A DNA stretch of 64,000 nucleotides from Thalassia testudinum (GCA_037157565.1 JAZHRO010000013.1:72843501-72907500), one strand, 5' to 3'; shown: positions 1 to 11,855, counted from the first letter of the stretch. Notes: a model not told the origin generated them from the letters alone. Translations and numbers: made by a program.

Positions 1-1312
1 TGGTGCGACATGAAGTCGGCAGCGTAACAATGCTCTCGGATGGATGCTAAAGGGCTTGGAGAGCAAGAACTTCTTCTAGATGATTTTCTTCTTCACTTGG
101 ACACAATATGATGTGGAAGCAGTTTTTTAAGGTGCACTTAGCTTGGGAAGGGTCCTCTATTCATAGAAGTCCTATGAAGGTTTTAAAAGGCATTGGAAGC
201 CTCTTGTAGCCGTTGGGAATAAGACTTAAGAGAGTGGTCCAAAATCTCACCAAAATTAGGGTCATTTATGATTCTGATAGAGTTATCAGATGTCTAGTTT
301 TATGGTCAGACATTTGAGTCATCTTCTGATCTAAGGTTCAGTCGTCTGATCTAGAAGGGTGGATGATCTGATCAAGGTTGGATCAAGACAGACATCTAAA
401 ACTCACTTTTAAGACATCTGGGATACTAACCAGGCATCTAATCCTAAGATGGCTTTCTTCCTATTTTCATAAGATTGAAACAGGGTTCTAGTGTCTTTTG
501 GGTCAAACGACAGGTCGATCATTTGGCAAAGTCTTTGGACGTCTAGAAAGATAATCCTCTGTGGGAATGGATTTCCCGAGAGGCTTAATGACTAAATTCT
601 TTGAGAAAAGGTGATTTAGGTCAGATCTTAGTGTAACATCTATTTATCAAATGGCTGGGATGATCTACAGATGTTTGAAAGTGTTATAGAATTAATTATT
701 AGGTAATCTCTAAGAGTTATCTTCTGACAGTCCAACGGTCCTATTTGTTGGACGTCTGTCGTTGGCATTAGACATCTTCTAAGATGTCTGGACTATTGGC
801 TGGTCTAAAATCAACGGACATAAAGCACTAAGTCCAGCCTAAGTGTTTGAATGTCTGGATAAAAGGTCAAACATCTTAAAGATCAATATTAGACGTCTAA
901 GGTCCAGATTGGACATCTAATCAGGCTATGTGAAGCCTATTTTGGTTTTCTGATCTATCTAAGTGTTTGTCTAAGTGTCCTAGTAAGGTGTAAGGCTTCT
1001 TAAGACTAAGGTAGGATACTTTGGGCTCTTTACAATAATTCTAAAGAAAAAGAGCAAAGTATAAATCAAACGAATATATAAACAAATATATCTATCATAT
1101 TCTTCATCTCCTTCCTTTTTTAAGCTCTCACTCCAAGCGAAGCTCCTTCTCCTCCATCAAGCTCCTCCAATCCACCCTAAATGCGAGCTTGAGCTCCTTC
1201 ACACTTGTATCCATTTGCATTATCTTAAAACTTATAAACTCAAATGCAAATATTAAATCATAAGTATTTTGTTATCATTAAAATTAATGATTGTGGTGCC
1301 CTTGCACCAACA
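1..1312 (-). mobile_element. SIRE-like Copia LTR (family A), truncated by window edge
   Basis: On the minus strand this begins with TGTTGGTGC at position 1312 and reads down to the window edge. It matches, in the same order, the complete family A LTR at 47785-49585: the terminal hairpin-like GGTGC...GCACC start, the 'aagctcctccaatcc' block, a U3 region full of degraded GACGTCT motifs, and the block near 'gagagcaag'. The U3 motifs here mostly read GACATCT or GATGTCT, suggesting an older, mutated copy. The flank after the LTR is GAAGG, but the other end lies outside the window, so the target duplication cannot be checked. Confidence 0.8.
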
Positions 1313-2385
1313 GAAGGTTCACTCTAGAATGGGTCGCACCCAATTACTAAAGTGGGCGATGGAGGGTCTGGTGAAGTTCTAGATTGAATACATCATCGTG
1401 TTGAGGCTGGTCTTACATAAAATCATGGAGTTGGAAGCTCACTACTTTTGGGGGCACAAATCCCATCTCCTCAAGGGGCGAGAGGTTTGTCTCCCAAAGG
1501 ATGAGCGAGGGTTCGGACTAGAACACATCCTCAATTTGGAGGAGTCGGCATGTGAAAAATTCAAATGGTTGCTGAATGTGGAAGAGAGGGCCATCTGGGC
1601 CACCTGGATGAAAAAATGATATGACGTAAGAAGCTTTTGTCGTGCACACAAACATCGAGGTGAATCCTATTGCTAGGAGAACATCCTCGCTCATAGATCA
1701 GTGATTGAGGAAATTGTAATCGTAGAGGAGGATGGAGGTGTGTGGAATTGGAGATGACCTAGCCAAGGACTTTGGGAGTGCATCAGAGATAAGAGACCGC
1801 CTCGAGAAGATTTCCATCTTATTTGGGGTCGCACTCATATCCCAAAATGGTCTACTTGTATGCTGCTTGCTTTACATGAGAGGATACTAACTCAAGATAG
1901 CCTCCAAAGCTGGGGGATAGGGGCCAATAACATTTGTGTCCTATACCTAAACGATGAGGAGAACCATGACCATCTCTTCTTCAAGTGCATCTACATTAAG
2001 CAAGTCCTGGTCGGGGTCCTGACCTCCCACCAACTTTATGATTGCATGATCAACTCCCTCATGCAATATATTAAGCGAGCGACTAGATCATCGAGGGGTC
2101 GATAGCTAGGTTGCAGAACCTTATGTGGGTACGTTTGGTATTGCTAGAAAGAGGGAAATGCTTGAGGCCATGTGAGAGATGGAACTTCAGTAGAGGAACT
2201 CCGTAGAAGGATCATCAAGGATGTATTGAAACTCTAAAGCGTTGTTGGGATATTGTGTAGTTTACCCTGTGCACATCCCCTATTTTCCCATTCCCTATCC
2301 TGCTTTTGTATATTATGGACTTGCCCATGTTGTAACTAGCTTTGCCATTAAATTTTGAGTAAACTTTACTTGTTACTCGAAAAAA
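1313..2385 (+). mobile_element. L1-type LINE 3' end with degenerate RT C-terminal zinc-binding region
   Basis: Two reading-frame fragments (1398-1619 and 1860-2105) resemble the C-terminal part of plant L1-type reverse transcriptase polyproteins. The first carries the 'VCLP...ERGFGLEHI' stretch that follows the RT domain. The second carries the zf-RVT-like stretch ending 'NHDHLFFKC'. One expected cysteine of the zinc site is replaced (CVLY where CxxC is usual). In-frame stops occur between the fragments (for example near 1617 and 1671). The 3' end is A-rich (TTACTCGAAAAAAA near 2385), as expected of an L1 tail. The left side is cut by the family A LTR. It is a dead fragment. Confidence 0.65.
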
Positions 2386-2549
2386 ATCTTATAGATATCT
2401 ACGTCGCAACTTAAGGGGGAGTGTTGAGACTAGGGACTTTATTAGCATTTATGTTAGTTTTGTGGCATCTTTGTCATTTTCCTAAACTTCTCTAATATAA
2501 AAGAGATGCTAGAGTTTCTCTTTTAGAATAAGACATTTATTTTTCAACA
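2386..2549 (+). mobile_element. 3' terminus of a small Copia element: polypurine tract plus 128-bp LTR
   Basis: TTAAGGGGGAG at 2411-2421 is a typical Copia polypurine tract and is followed directly by an LTR-like segment, 2422-2549, beginning TGTTGA and ending TCAACA, an inverted terminal pair common in Copia LTRs. No internal Copia coding sequence is visible to the left, where the LINE tail lies 36 bp upstream. Either this is a truncated element end or the LINE inserted next to it. Confidence 0.5.
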
Positions 2550-3920
2550 ATCTCTATGGAGAATCACCGAAGAAAGGGAGTTCGGCAATCACTCGTTAGG
2601 TGCAATAATGTGATTGGCCATAGCTATCTTGGGCAACTTTTGAATCGAGTCTAAAGGTGCAAGCTACTGAGAGCCAAGGCAACCCAAACCTCGAACCTCA
2701 AGTAAGGAGGTGTGCAGACAAAATCTACCTTGAATCCTCCTGAGGAAAAATTATTTTTCCTAAGTTAACTAGTGGGTCAAAGCACAAGAGGATCTATGGG
2801 TCACATTGGGATCATAGTAGAGGTAGATCTCATAGGTGTGTGTATATATATAGTGTACCACATGTAAGTGACACTAGTGTGATAAACCATATCAGATAAA
2901 GCCCTACTAAGTCACTTGGCTTACACCTACGTTGTGTTCCATTTTTAGGGCAGGAAGCCAACCACGCGTGTTCCTTGTCGCTTGCATATTAAGCTAATGC
3001 AACGACAATTCCAACTGTTGCGGGAGTGTTTGGAGTTAGGATCCTTTTGCCGGTGCCCCAGGAGGAGGATGTCATCTTCACAAGTAGCGGGCAAGAGGAG
3101 TTATTGTGCCTGTGCATAAAGGAACTCATTGGAGCCATGTTGGATCTGGTGAGCCTGATGGAGCAATGTAGTGTAGTATGGCGATTGATGGGTTGCTAGT
3201 AGTGGCTTTTGGTGTCTTTTGTTGGCCAGTAGATAGTCACTTATTTTCTTTTCTCACTTTAGATGTTGGGCCACCTGTTGCTTTTATGGTAAGTGTGGTC
3301 CGTTAAAGGCATGTTACCTTATTGTTATAACAACATAAACTTGTGCGGGTTGTTTATATATATATATATAATGTAGTAGTTTAAATGTTGTGGTTTTCCT
3401 GTTATATGTAAGATTCATCAGTGGGTTTACATTTTTTGGTTTCCTTATACTCAATCTCGCTTCTGCATTATTTTTATTACATATATAAATAAATATCCTT
3501 TGAGTTTACACCATCTTAAAGTTAAAGCATCAATTGTTAATCACATAATTATCAATAACCTAACCTCGAATCTTGTTCTTAATCCCTCACGATTCACCTT
3601 CAGATGATTGAGGAAGAAGAAATTGAAGTAGATGGTTGAGGAAGAGGATTATTGTAAGTGCGAGCTAGGTTTATTCGATAGAACTTGCTGGTATATTAAA
3701 TAAAGTGCATGGAAAAAGCCATTAAATTTGACATCCTGACCCTTTAAATGTAATTATTCTAACAAAAATATTCAGATTTTCTTTTGAAAAAAATCAGATT
3801 ATTTTGTTCCCATAAAATCTATGTAGCCAACGCACTGAGATACGTTGCGTTTTGTCTCCCTATTACACCTAATTAAATTTGACACATTGAGCTTGGAAGA
3901 TTTCGAAAGTATTTCGTATG
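2550..3920. other. Intergenic, no recognisable gene
   Basis: No ORF of note and no family recognised. It contains a short (TA)n tract at about 3355-3371. The part near 3050-3160 has moderate GC and may be retrotransposon-derived, but I cannot name a family. Confidence 0.4.
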
Positions 3921-3925
3921 GACGG

Positions 3926-3942
3926 TGATGAGAACCTCATCA
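3926..3942 (+). repeat. Terminal hairpin of family C LTR
   Basis: TGATGAG-AAC-CTCATCA is a perfect 7-bp inverted repeat with a 3-nt loop at the extreme 5' end of the LTR. It is also present at 52875-52891 and, on the minus strand, at 30076-30092. Confidence 0.8.
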
Positions 3943-6005
3943 TGAACCCTAATTAGCACATTTTAACCTAATAAAGTGAATAAAAGCTCCTACATAACAT
4001 GAGGGAAGGCCTAATTTAGGGAATTATTAATATGAGAATAGAACATGACACAAGGGGTAAAACTATAATTTTACCATTGCAGTGCATCAACGGGATTTAT
4101 AAGAGTCTAGACATAGGTCAAGTGAACCTAATAAGAGAAAAAGTGGGATGATTTAGTCAGAAAAGGGTTATGACAAAATCTATGAATTAAATGACATTTT
4201 GTAACCCTAAAACAAACCTGCTTTAATTCATAAGGTTCCAGGAAAGATAAAAATCAAATAAACCCTCTAAAATTCATGGAAAAATATTTCCTAGGGTTTA
4301 GAACCTTCAATTTGGCCTTTGGAACCTGTTTTGACCTAGATTGAGGCCCATACCCAACTTTTGACTTAATTTGGGTTTTTGTGCAAAATATCCAATCAAA
4401 CATGGTCAAACCTAAAATCCAACTTCACCATTGTATTCCTTAGGTCCAAATTAGGTTTATACCAAAATTTGGACCTAAGGAAAAGGTCGTCTTGACACAC
4501 TTTGCAAATTGGTCATCAAAATTACTTTTTGACCCTCAACTTTTTCAAATCCTTGCATTTACCCCCTCAACTTCCTCGTCATTTTCTTCACTTCGGTCCC
4601 TCTGCCACCCGCAGCAGAAGGCCATGCCTCCGGCCACTTTGCGCAGAGGATGGCGCCTCATCTGCATGGGGAGCCGACCCCAAATTTGAAAGGGGAGCTC
4701 CCTGCGGAGCCCCCTACCGCATGGGCTGCTCCTCATACCCTGAAGCCTACCATACCTCTCGTGTGAATGCGAGAGAGGTATGGGTCTCCGGTCTGCCATA
4801 CCTTCGGTGTGACCTCCCTGCCGCTCTCGTGCACCTCCCGGCCAGCCTTTGCCTATTTAAGGAACAGTAGATCACGTCGCATCCTTCAAGCTCAATTTGG
4901 CCTGAGATCCCCCTCCAATTCATCTCCTCCCAACTTTGGCAATCCGCCTAGAGCTTCCGGTGACTCTTCCTCTCCTCTCTCGTCGCTCTGCCACAGTACC
5001 AGGGGCAAAGCTACCTCCACCGTCCTTCGCCGCACCGTACCAGCAGGTGCCCTCCAACCCCTCTTCGTCGTCGCCGTCTTCTTCCCCTGGGTGCCTTCGT
5101 CTCCGGCGACGGCAGGCACCAGCCGCTCGCCCTCCGCCTCCCCCGTTCACTCCTAACCTACCAGATAAGTTACCCTTACTCCCCTCTTTATTTCCCCTCT
5201 GTCAATTTGTTCTTTCAACCCCTTAACTCCACTGTCCACCATCACCACTCCACCTCCGACCACCATCTCCGGCGAGGCCATTCCACCACCACAGACCGTT
5301 TCACCCCTCACCGGCCGATCCCTAAGCTTCACCACCTCCCACTGATCACCTCTTGCCCTTCCACTCACCATGCTACCCATTGAAACCTCCCTCCGAACAA
5401 ACCCACCTGCATGCACACAATGTGCCCTAGGCACACTCACACAGACGTCCTCACGCCACACTGACCCCCGGGCCATCTTCGCCGTGCTCCGGCGAAGCCT
5501 GCAGAAGGTTTTGACAAGGCCGCAAGGCCGTGTTTGTGATTTCAGGGTCGCGGCCCATTTCGCCATTGGCGCAGTAGCATGAAGCTTACTTGAAGCTTTG
5601 TCCAGGTCCTAGAGCTACAGGCCAGTAGTCCCAAAGTGTGCGGACTTCCCTGGTGCATAGCTCCAGGTAGCCAATTGGCCTCGAAGGCCGAAGCATCAGT
5701 CGCAATCGCCCGAAGATCCCTGCTACGGACGCACGCGAACAAAGGTGGGACATTTAGTCCCACCTCGGAAGCTGACGAGCGGGCGTGGGTGCTTAAATTG
5801 AAAAACTGTATAGGACTTATCGCCTCGAAACCACGGGGTGAGGTCCCACTCACTTTCACCCACCTCGTCTGTGACCCGACCTCCGTGGACCTGGCGTGAC
5901 CCGTTTACCTAACCCTGCACTCCTTGCCCATCACCACACGGTGGGCTTGGTCCCGGGCACGTACACCCGACCCAATAACCCAGTTGACTCTGGGAGAGCG
6001 GTGAC

Positions 6006-6007
<2 letters not shown>

Positions 6008-6079
<72 letters not shown>
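6008..6079. repeat. (GA)36 microsatellite
   Basis: Seventy-two bases of uninterrupted GA repeats inside the family C solo LTR. The other two family C copies have only short GA runs at the equivalent place (near 54978 and 28178), so this tract expanded after insertion. It generates the spurious Ser/Leu-rich minus-strand ORF here. Confidence 0.95.
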
Positions 6080-6080
<1 letters not shown>

Positions 6081-6719
6081 GCGGGGAGAGTAGGGGTAGG
6101 TTTTGCATAACCGTGCCTGTGTAGGAAAGAGCCAAAGAAGAAGGAGGAAGAGGAAGCAGAAGAAGAAGAGAAGAGGAAGAGGCTAAGGACTTGGCCGCAC
6201 CAAGGAAGGAGTAGGAGCTGAAGAAGAAGGCACAGTGTAGAAGGAAAGGAAGAAAAAGAAGGCAGAAGCAGGAGCTGAAGAGAAAGAAAGAGTCAAAGAA
6301 GAAGAGAAGAACAGAGAAGGAGGAAGCTGCCGCAAAGAGGAAGACCAGGAAAAAGAAAAGAAGAAGAAAAAGCCAAGGAGAAGAAGTAGCAACAGTAGCC
6401 AAAGAGAAGAAAGGAAGAAGAAGGAGACGTGCACTGTAGCAAACGCTACTTAAGGCGCTTGATTCCCAGAATCTGACGTCTGAAGATAGAGAAAAGAAAA
6501 GAGAAAGAATAAAGAAGAAGGAGAGAAAAGAAGAAAAAGAGAAGACACATTCTACTTTTATTTCTACACTGTTTTGTAAAACATTATAGTATTGTGAATT
6601 TTGAACTTTTTGCTTCTAAAATCAAGTTTGCTCCCTCAGTTCGACCTCGGAATTTTTTAAAATCTCGAGTAATAAATAAAATAAAATTGATGATGAACCA
6701 TTCGACATTAGACGGTAGT

Positions 6720-8080
6720 TAAAAAACTTAATTTGTTAATTACATTTGAAAAAAACCTAAATTGTTATTTATGGCAAAGTCATATTTTTAAAATACGACT
6801 TTACTATTTATACGAAAGTCGTATTTCTAAAACACAACTTTGCTATAAAAAAATAAAGTCATATTTTCAAAACACAACTTTACCCTTCCCCAATACCTTC
6901 AATTTCCCACCCTACGTCCAAGGCCATTCATCCCTTCTTTGTCATTTCTCTTCCATGCATTTCCCCCTCCACACGACTCTTTCACTTACCAACAACAATG
7001 ATATATATCCCAATTAGTGTATGGTGTAGGACATCACAAAAATAACAAGCACATCTTCTATAAAATTATTTGTAATATTCCCCAATTTTTCCATTTCAAA
7101 AGAAAGTCTGCATTTTTTAAACACAAAATGTGTATTAACTTTTACTTGATTTGGAAAGTTTGTTTATGTTACATCTTTTTTATTAATTTTGCTAAAATCA
7201 ACATCTATTTGGATTTCGTTGATTAAATATTTAAATAATATCATGTGCAAATAATGCATGTATTGATATTTTGAAATTGCTCAAAATCATAAGGTCATAA
7301 TTTAAAGGATATTATGAGATCAGCAGGATATAAAATATTTATTTAGGTAGCATCCTTCTAATCAATTTTTCTAAAGTCAAACCTATTTAGATTTCATTAG
7401 TTAAATATTTAAATAATGCCACATCAACTTCTCGAAATTGATCATAATCAGAAGGTCATATATACATGATTAATAGGGTGTAAAATGTTTAGAATATTAA
7501 TTACCCACCTAGGATAACAATGTGTCATTTATGAATTTTATTTCAATGACAAAAAATTGCAAAAATCTACTGATGGTCAATGTAATTAGATCCACTGAAT
7601 CTTCTTGTTTGTTGAGTAATCAACATAATAGAATGAAACACAAATTAAAAAAATATTAAAAAGCAAACTAAATGAAAAAAAAAGTTTGCACTCTATAAAT
7701 ACTACAAAAAAAAGTAGTGGAGAAGATGCCTTAAATCTAGATTATACAAACCCAATAAAATTAGTGGGTAAATTTTGATAAGTCATATAGTATATTACAA
7801 TTGACAAGTAGAACAAAAAAATACAAGGAAAGAAAGATGGCAAAGAAGAGATGAATGGACTATGAGAGAAGTGAAAAATTGAAGGTAATGGAGAGTGGCA
7901 AAGTTGTATTTTGAAAATACGACTGTTATTTTTTTATATCAAAATAATATTTTAAAAACTTAACTTTTTTATAAATAATAATCATATTTTCAAAATGCAA
8001 ATTTACCTTGAATAATGATTTAAATTTTTTTCAAATATAATTAATGAATTAAATTTTGTACAAAATTTTCTTGAGAATAT
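6720..8080. mobile_element. Long-inverted-repeat (foldback/MULE-like) element
   Basis: The left arm (about 6720-6980) matches the reverse complement of the right arm (about 7830-8080). Shared landmarks are the 'aattacatttgaaaaaaa' block, repeated 'aaagtcatatttt' / 'aaatacgactt' units, and the 'caataccttcaattt...ccattcatc' block. Arms of about 250 bp with an AT-rich centre and no transposase suggest a non-autonomous MULE-like or foldback element. The left tip lies against the family C LTR, which may have inserted near or inside it. The target duplication is not resolved. The internal ORFs 6733-7017 and 7017-7226 are low complexity and not considered genes. Confidence 0.6.
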
Positions 8081-8277
8081 TTCAATTTCGACCAATAAAT
8101 TAACATTATCATGTCACATTTGACCTTACATGTGACTTCTTTAATAATATAGTTTTTACTTTTTACATTCCTCTTCCATTAGATCCTTCCATCCCTCTTT
8201 GCACGTCCACTCACTTACCCAAAATCAATAGAATCCAAGCTATTACAACCCACTCACTTATCCAAAATTCTAATGCC

Positions 8278-8503
8278 TAGTTTATCAAAATAAGAGTTAA
8301 CATTATTTGATAGGAATAATATTTTGATAGAGGTTAAAAAAATTTAATCTAAAATATATTATTGTAAGATTGATGTATGATAAATTATTTTTAATAAATT
8401 ATCTCATATATTTTTACATATTAATTCAAAAATTTTCCAAACAATGTGACCCATCTATCAAAACATTATCTCATAAAATTTATCCTTTCATCCAAACTAC
8501 GGT
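8278..8503 (-). mobile_element. MITE copy 1
   Basis: The AT-rich segment from CTAGTTTATCAAAATAAG to ATCCAAACTA is, as reverse complement, homologous to 23620-23918: shared 'tcctatcaaata', 'aaaaataatttat', 'gtttggaaa.tttt' and 'tttggatga' blocks in the same order. Both ends carry a TAGTTT-like terminus. It is non-coding. It lies 7 bp upstream of the L11 ORF start. Confidence 0.5.
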
Positions 8504-8509
8504 CTCCTG

Positions 8510-8974
8510 ATGGCGTCCCTGGAGGAGATCCTAATACGGAAGCCCGTGGCGGCCACGATCAGGCTGACGGTTCCCGCTGGTGGCGCCCGGTCGGCGCCCC
8601 CCCGTAGGCCCCGCGCCGGGACAGACAGGCTGAACCTGATGGCGTTTTGCAAGGACTTCAACGCCCGGACGCAGAAGTACAAGCCGGACACTCCCATGGC
8701 GGTCCTCATCACCGCCTACAAGGACGGCGCCTTCAACTTCACCGTCCGCTCCCCCTCCGTCACCTGGTACCTCAAGAAGGCCGCTGGGATCGAGTCCGGA
8801 AGCTCCCACCCGAGGCACGCCGTCGCGTCCACCGTCACCCTCCACCACGTCCAAGAGATCGCGAAGGTCAAGCTGTCGGACCCCTACTTCCAGTACATGC
8901 CCCTCGAGTCCATCTGCAAGTCCATCATCGGCACCGCCAACTCCATGGGCATCAAGCTCGTCAAAGACTTGTAA
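8510..8974 (+). CDS. Mitochondrial ribosomal protein L11-like ORF with compensated frameshift; possible retrocopy
   Basis: The intronless 154-aa ORF matches the plant mitochondrial uL11 protein over its whole length (family usually about 155 aa), starting MASLEEIL. It keeps '[20 protein letters not shown]', 'SPSVTWYLKKAAGIESGS', 'QYMPLESICKSIIGTANSMG' and the C-terminal 'VKDL'. uL11 binds the GTPase-associated region of large-subunit rRNA. The highly conserved PPVGPALGQY segment is replaced here by PPRRPRAGTD (residues about 30-39). The DNA explains this: an extra C in the C-run near 8604 shifts the frame and loss of a T near 8618 restores it. The segment is GC-rich in an AT-rich surround and sits beside a MITE. 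Full length and open frame favour a recent or expressed copy; the lost motif favours a non-functional one. No poly(A) tail is visible. Confidence 0.7.
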   Translation: MASLEEILIRKPVAATIRLTVPAGGARSAPPRRPRAGTDRLNLMAFCKDFNARTQKYKPDTPMAVLITAYKDGAFNFTVRSPSVTWYLKKAAGIESGSSHPRHAVASTVTLHHVQEIAKVKLSDPYFQYMPLESICKSIIGTANSMGIKLVKDL

Positions 8975-11584
8975 GGTAAGGAGTAAGGACGTACCCACCC
9001 TCACCCCATGGGGGCAGGTAACTAACAAAATAATAATTTCTCTGGGAATTGTGCTTCCGCTGTTGTTTTTTTGGTAACTTCAGAGGAACAATTCACATGT
9101 AATTGATCCAACGACCTTCCCCAACGTTCCCATGCGGGGTGCAAGAGGGAGATGGTCGCCGGATGATCGTCCAGGTCGTAACAATAAGCGTTCCAACAAC
9201 GCTAAAAATGAGCTCCGGAACTCAGCCTAGGATACCATCCAACAGGATGGTTTACCTTTCATGAATGACAACGAGGAACTAGGATTTGTTATAGTGCTGG
9301 TACTGCTGAGAGCATTGTGAGAGTTAGAGGAGTCCTGCTGGGCATTTTAGGGCATTGATCAGGTGAAGTTTCTGAGAATACATCATCTCCCGCCACCCAA
9401 ACTCTAACAATGAATATATGGACGGGTTCCCTTGTCACTGGGAACCGCAAGCCATTTTGCAGCTGGAGAAAAGGGTGTTGCTAAATATTTCTTAATTGAC
9501 GGCAATCAATAAAACAGACCTTGATAAATAAATGGTAATGCTCATCTCTTTGAGATACCATGTACAGACTTTTAAACTTTTAATGTCAGCTCCTGAAGCT
9601 GTAAGTTGAGCATATATACAGAAAGAAAAAAAATCTGAACAAATCAGAAGATCAAAGAAAAGGAAAAAGGGAAAAGGGAAGAGCAAGGATGATGAGTAAG
9701 TAGCATTATAACCCCCTTAAACAATCTAGTGCTTGAGCCGTTTCGTTTCATCCCATAACAAGTTTTAGATATAACACTTGCAAAAAAAGAAAAAACGTTT
9801 ATACGCTAGTATAGTGATGATACACTCTACTTGGAGTGCTTTATTTCGGTGATAGAAGGTGTGCCCGTTATTTGGACCTGTACAAGGACTTCTCAAGAGT
9901 GAAATTTAACACACAGAAATCTTCATTGCTTCTTTTGGCATGGGGCTTGAGGAGGCGAAAGGGGTATGTGCTGGAATACTAAGAACGCTGAAGTGCAGAT
10001 TGCTAATTATAACTAATTATAACCAAGCAAATTAGTGGGTACTTCAACGGAGATGGATATGTGGGTGCACAAAGTGGTATGATGTGGTCGTGATGGTGAA
10101 GGATCTAGTGGTGTGTAATGGTAGTGGATGGTGGCTTTGTTGCAGTTCTGTTGGTGTAGTGGTGATTTGGTTTGATGATGGTGATTTGCATAGTTAAGTT
10201 GAAGGTGAAAAGGTGAGTTTCATAATAAGAAATTGCATGTTTCGATAAATTTTCCTTTTTAAAAAGGGTCTTTTTTTCCTTTAACAAAGACTCATCATTT
10301 CTTAACGAATTCTTTCTTGTAGAGAAGGAATGTGGGTGCATGTGCATTGGATAAATCCATTGAATTTTGTCCAATTAAATTGGATTTAGATTAGATATTA
10401 TCCCTACTAAATTGGATTGGTTTGGAAAATTTTAAATGTGCTAAAAAAGGGATTGGACGAGATCAGAACTTTGATCCAACTTGACATCTAATGTTGACTA
10501 TTGATTTGACACCTATAGCCAAATCCAATGGTTCAAAATCCCCTCGTCTTCCCCTATAACCTCAAGTTCATGTTTCCTTCCCTTCCCTTATATCCATTAT
10601 CCTCCTATACACCCATTATTTGTACAATGTACAGAACCAAGCATCCCTCCTACAAGTCCTTTCAACAGTAACTCACAAGTTCTCTCTTCCAATACCTTTG
10701 ATTGGCACTCCTCTACTGAGGAGCTAGCAATAAAACTTAGATTTCAATGTTAGGATATGTGAGAATTGTGCATAGCCATTAGAAAAAGAGTTAATAAAAT
10801 CATGTACTATTTTGAAGGATAGGGAAATTCAATCTATAGTCCAATCTAACAATCCAATTTGAATCCCATAGATGTGATTGGATCAAATTAGACTTCGAAT
10901 TAGATTGAACCAAATTGGAAAAGTCTCAATACAACAATGATTGATAAGATTGGGGATTTAGTAAAATTTGATCCAATTTGATCAATGTCACCCTTGGTGA
11001 GAAGTTTAAAATATCAAGAAGCTTGGGGTGGCATTTTGCGATACCCTTGATAATCTTTTGTTTCAAAGTAATCCCAAGGCTTGAATTTTATATTATTTCC
11101 ACCCTTTCATAATCTTGGTGATTGAAGTCTACCATTTTACTCCTTTTGGATAAGACCTTGTGCTGAACTTACCTTTGTTTTTAATACTTTTTTGCATGAG
11201 GGAAATGACTTGTGAATGTCCATAGATTACCCCTTCTCTTTTCTCTTATAATTATGGTTCCTTCAGCCATGAACCATTAAATTGTGCAATTATCTTCTCT
11301 TTTCATTGAACTTGATGTACACCATATCTAGTGACTATAAAGTCACTTATAACACCGATGGGAAAATCTCTCTTCTGCTGCCACTGACATCCACTGGTTG
11401 TTTTAGCTCGCAGCGGTCCCCTCCTTGAGAATAAGGGCAAGATTAATTTGCTGTTGATTACTTGTCATTAGCTCATTGCCTCTTCTTCACCCATCTTGCA
11501 ATATTTATGGTAAAGATTAGTGATTGAGCTCAGGACTTCACAATTGGCTCTTGACGTTCCCTTCTTACATTGGCATTAAGCTTA
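8975..11584. other. Intergenic; possible 3' flank of the L11 copy and an AT-rich repeat
   Basis: No supported gene. 8975-9480 could include 3' UTR of the L11-like ORF but shows no clear polyadenylation structure. 10370-10990 is rich in 'ccaatttgatc' / 'gattggat' words in both orientations, like the ends of a non-autonomous DNA transposon, but no termini or target duplication could be assigned. Confidence 0.3.
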
Positions 11585-11697
11585 GGGTTTTTTTTTGTAG
11601 TGGGTAAATATGTTGGGCATGGGAATAGGATTTGATGCCATGACTTCTAAGATGTGAGCGAGGTGCTTTACCATTAAGTCAATTCCTTGGCGGCCAT
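11585..11697 (-). mobile_element. tRNA-derived SINE
   Basis: On the minus strand the segment starts near 11695 and has an A-box-like TGACTTAATGGTAAAGC (11681 downward) and a B-box-like GGCATCAAATCC (about 11640-11628). It ends in an A-rich tail, seen as a T-run at 11588-11596. Box spacing fits a tRNA-like RNA polymerase III promoter. Length is near 110 bp. The family is not identified. Confidence 0.5.
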
Positions 11698-11840
11698 TAA
11701 ACTTAGTTTTATGCCCTTACTACTTTGGTCATTTCTAAGCCACCCTTTCTTAGTCTTAGTTTTAGAGATGTGTATTCTTTTTCTGGTGGAATAACTTCCT
11801 TTTATGTATGGTATGTGGTCATGGCAAATTTTCCTGGATT

Positions 11841-11855
11841 TTGAAATGATTTGAT
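11841..11855. repeat. Target-site duplication, left copy, of RTE LINE
   Basis: TTGAAATGATTTGAT occurs here and, identically, at 14110-14124, flanking the LINE. Confidence 0.85.

Larger units (their letters stand above)
3926..6710 (+). mobile_element. Solo LTR, family C (TGATGAG type), 2,785 bp
   Basis: The element begins TGATGAGAACCTCATCA and is flanked by a perfect 5-bp direct repeat GACGG (3921-3925 and 6711-6715). It is homologous along its length to 52875-55533 and, inverted, to 27990-30092. Order within the LTR: AT-rich 5' part, a GC-rich block (about 4600-5900) containing a TATA-like element near 4852, a (GA)n tract, a purine-rich GAAGAA block, then a T-rich end. The 3' terminus reads ACATTA rather than TTATCA, so the canonical CA has probably mutated. 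The several ORFs in 4492-6434 are shadows of this non-coding LTR. Confidence 0.85.

Noticed and set aside
5905..6434. Ser/Leu/Phe-rich minus-strand ORFs (apparent membrane proteins)
   Set aside because: They translate the (GA)36 tract and the purine-rich GAAGAA block of a solo LTR.
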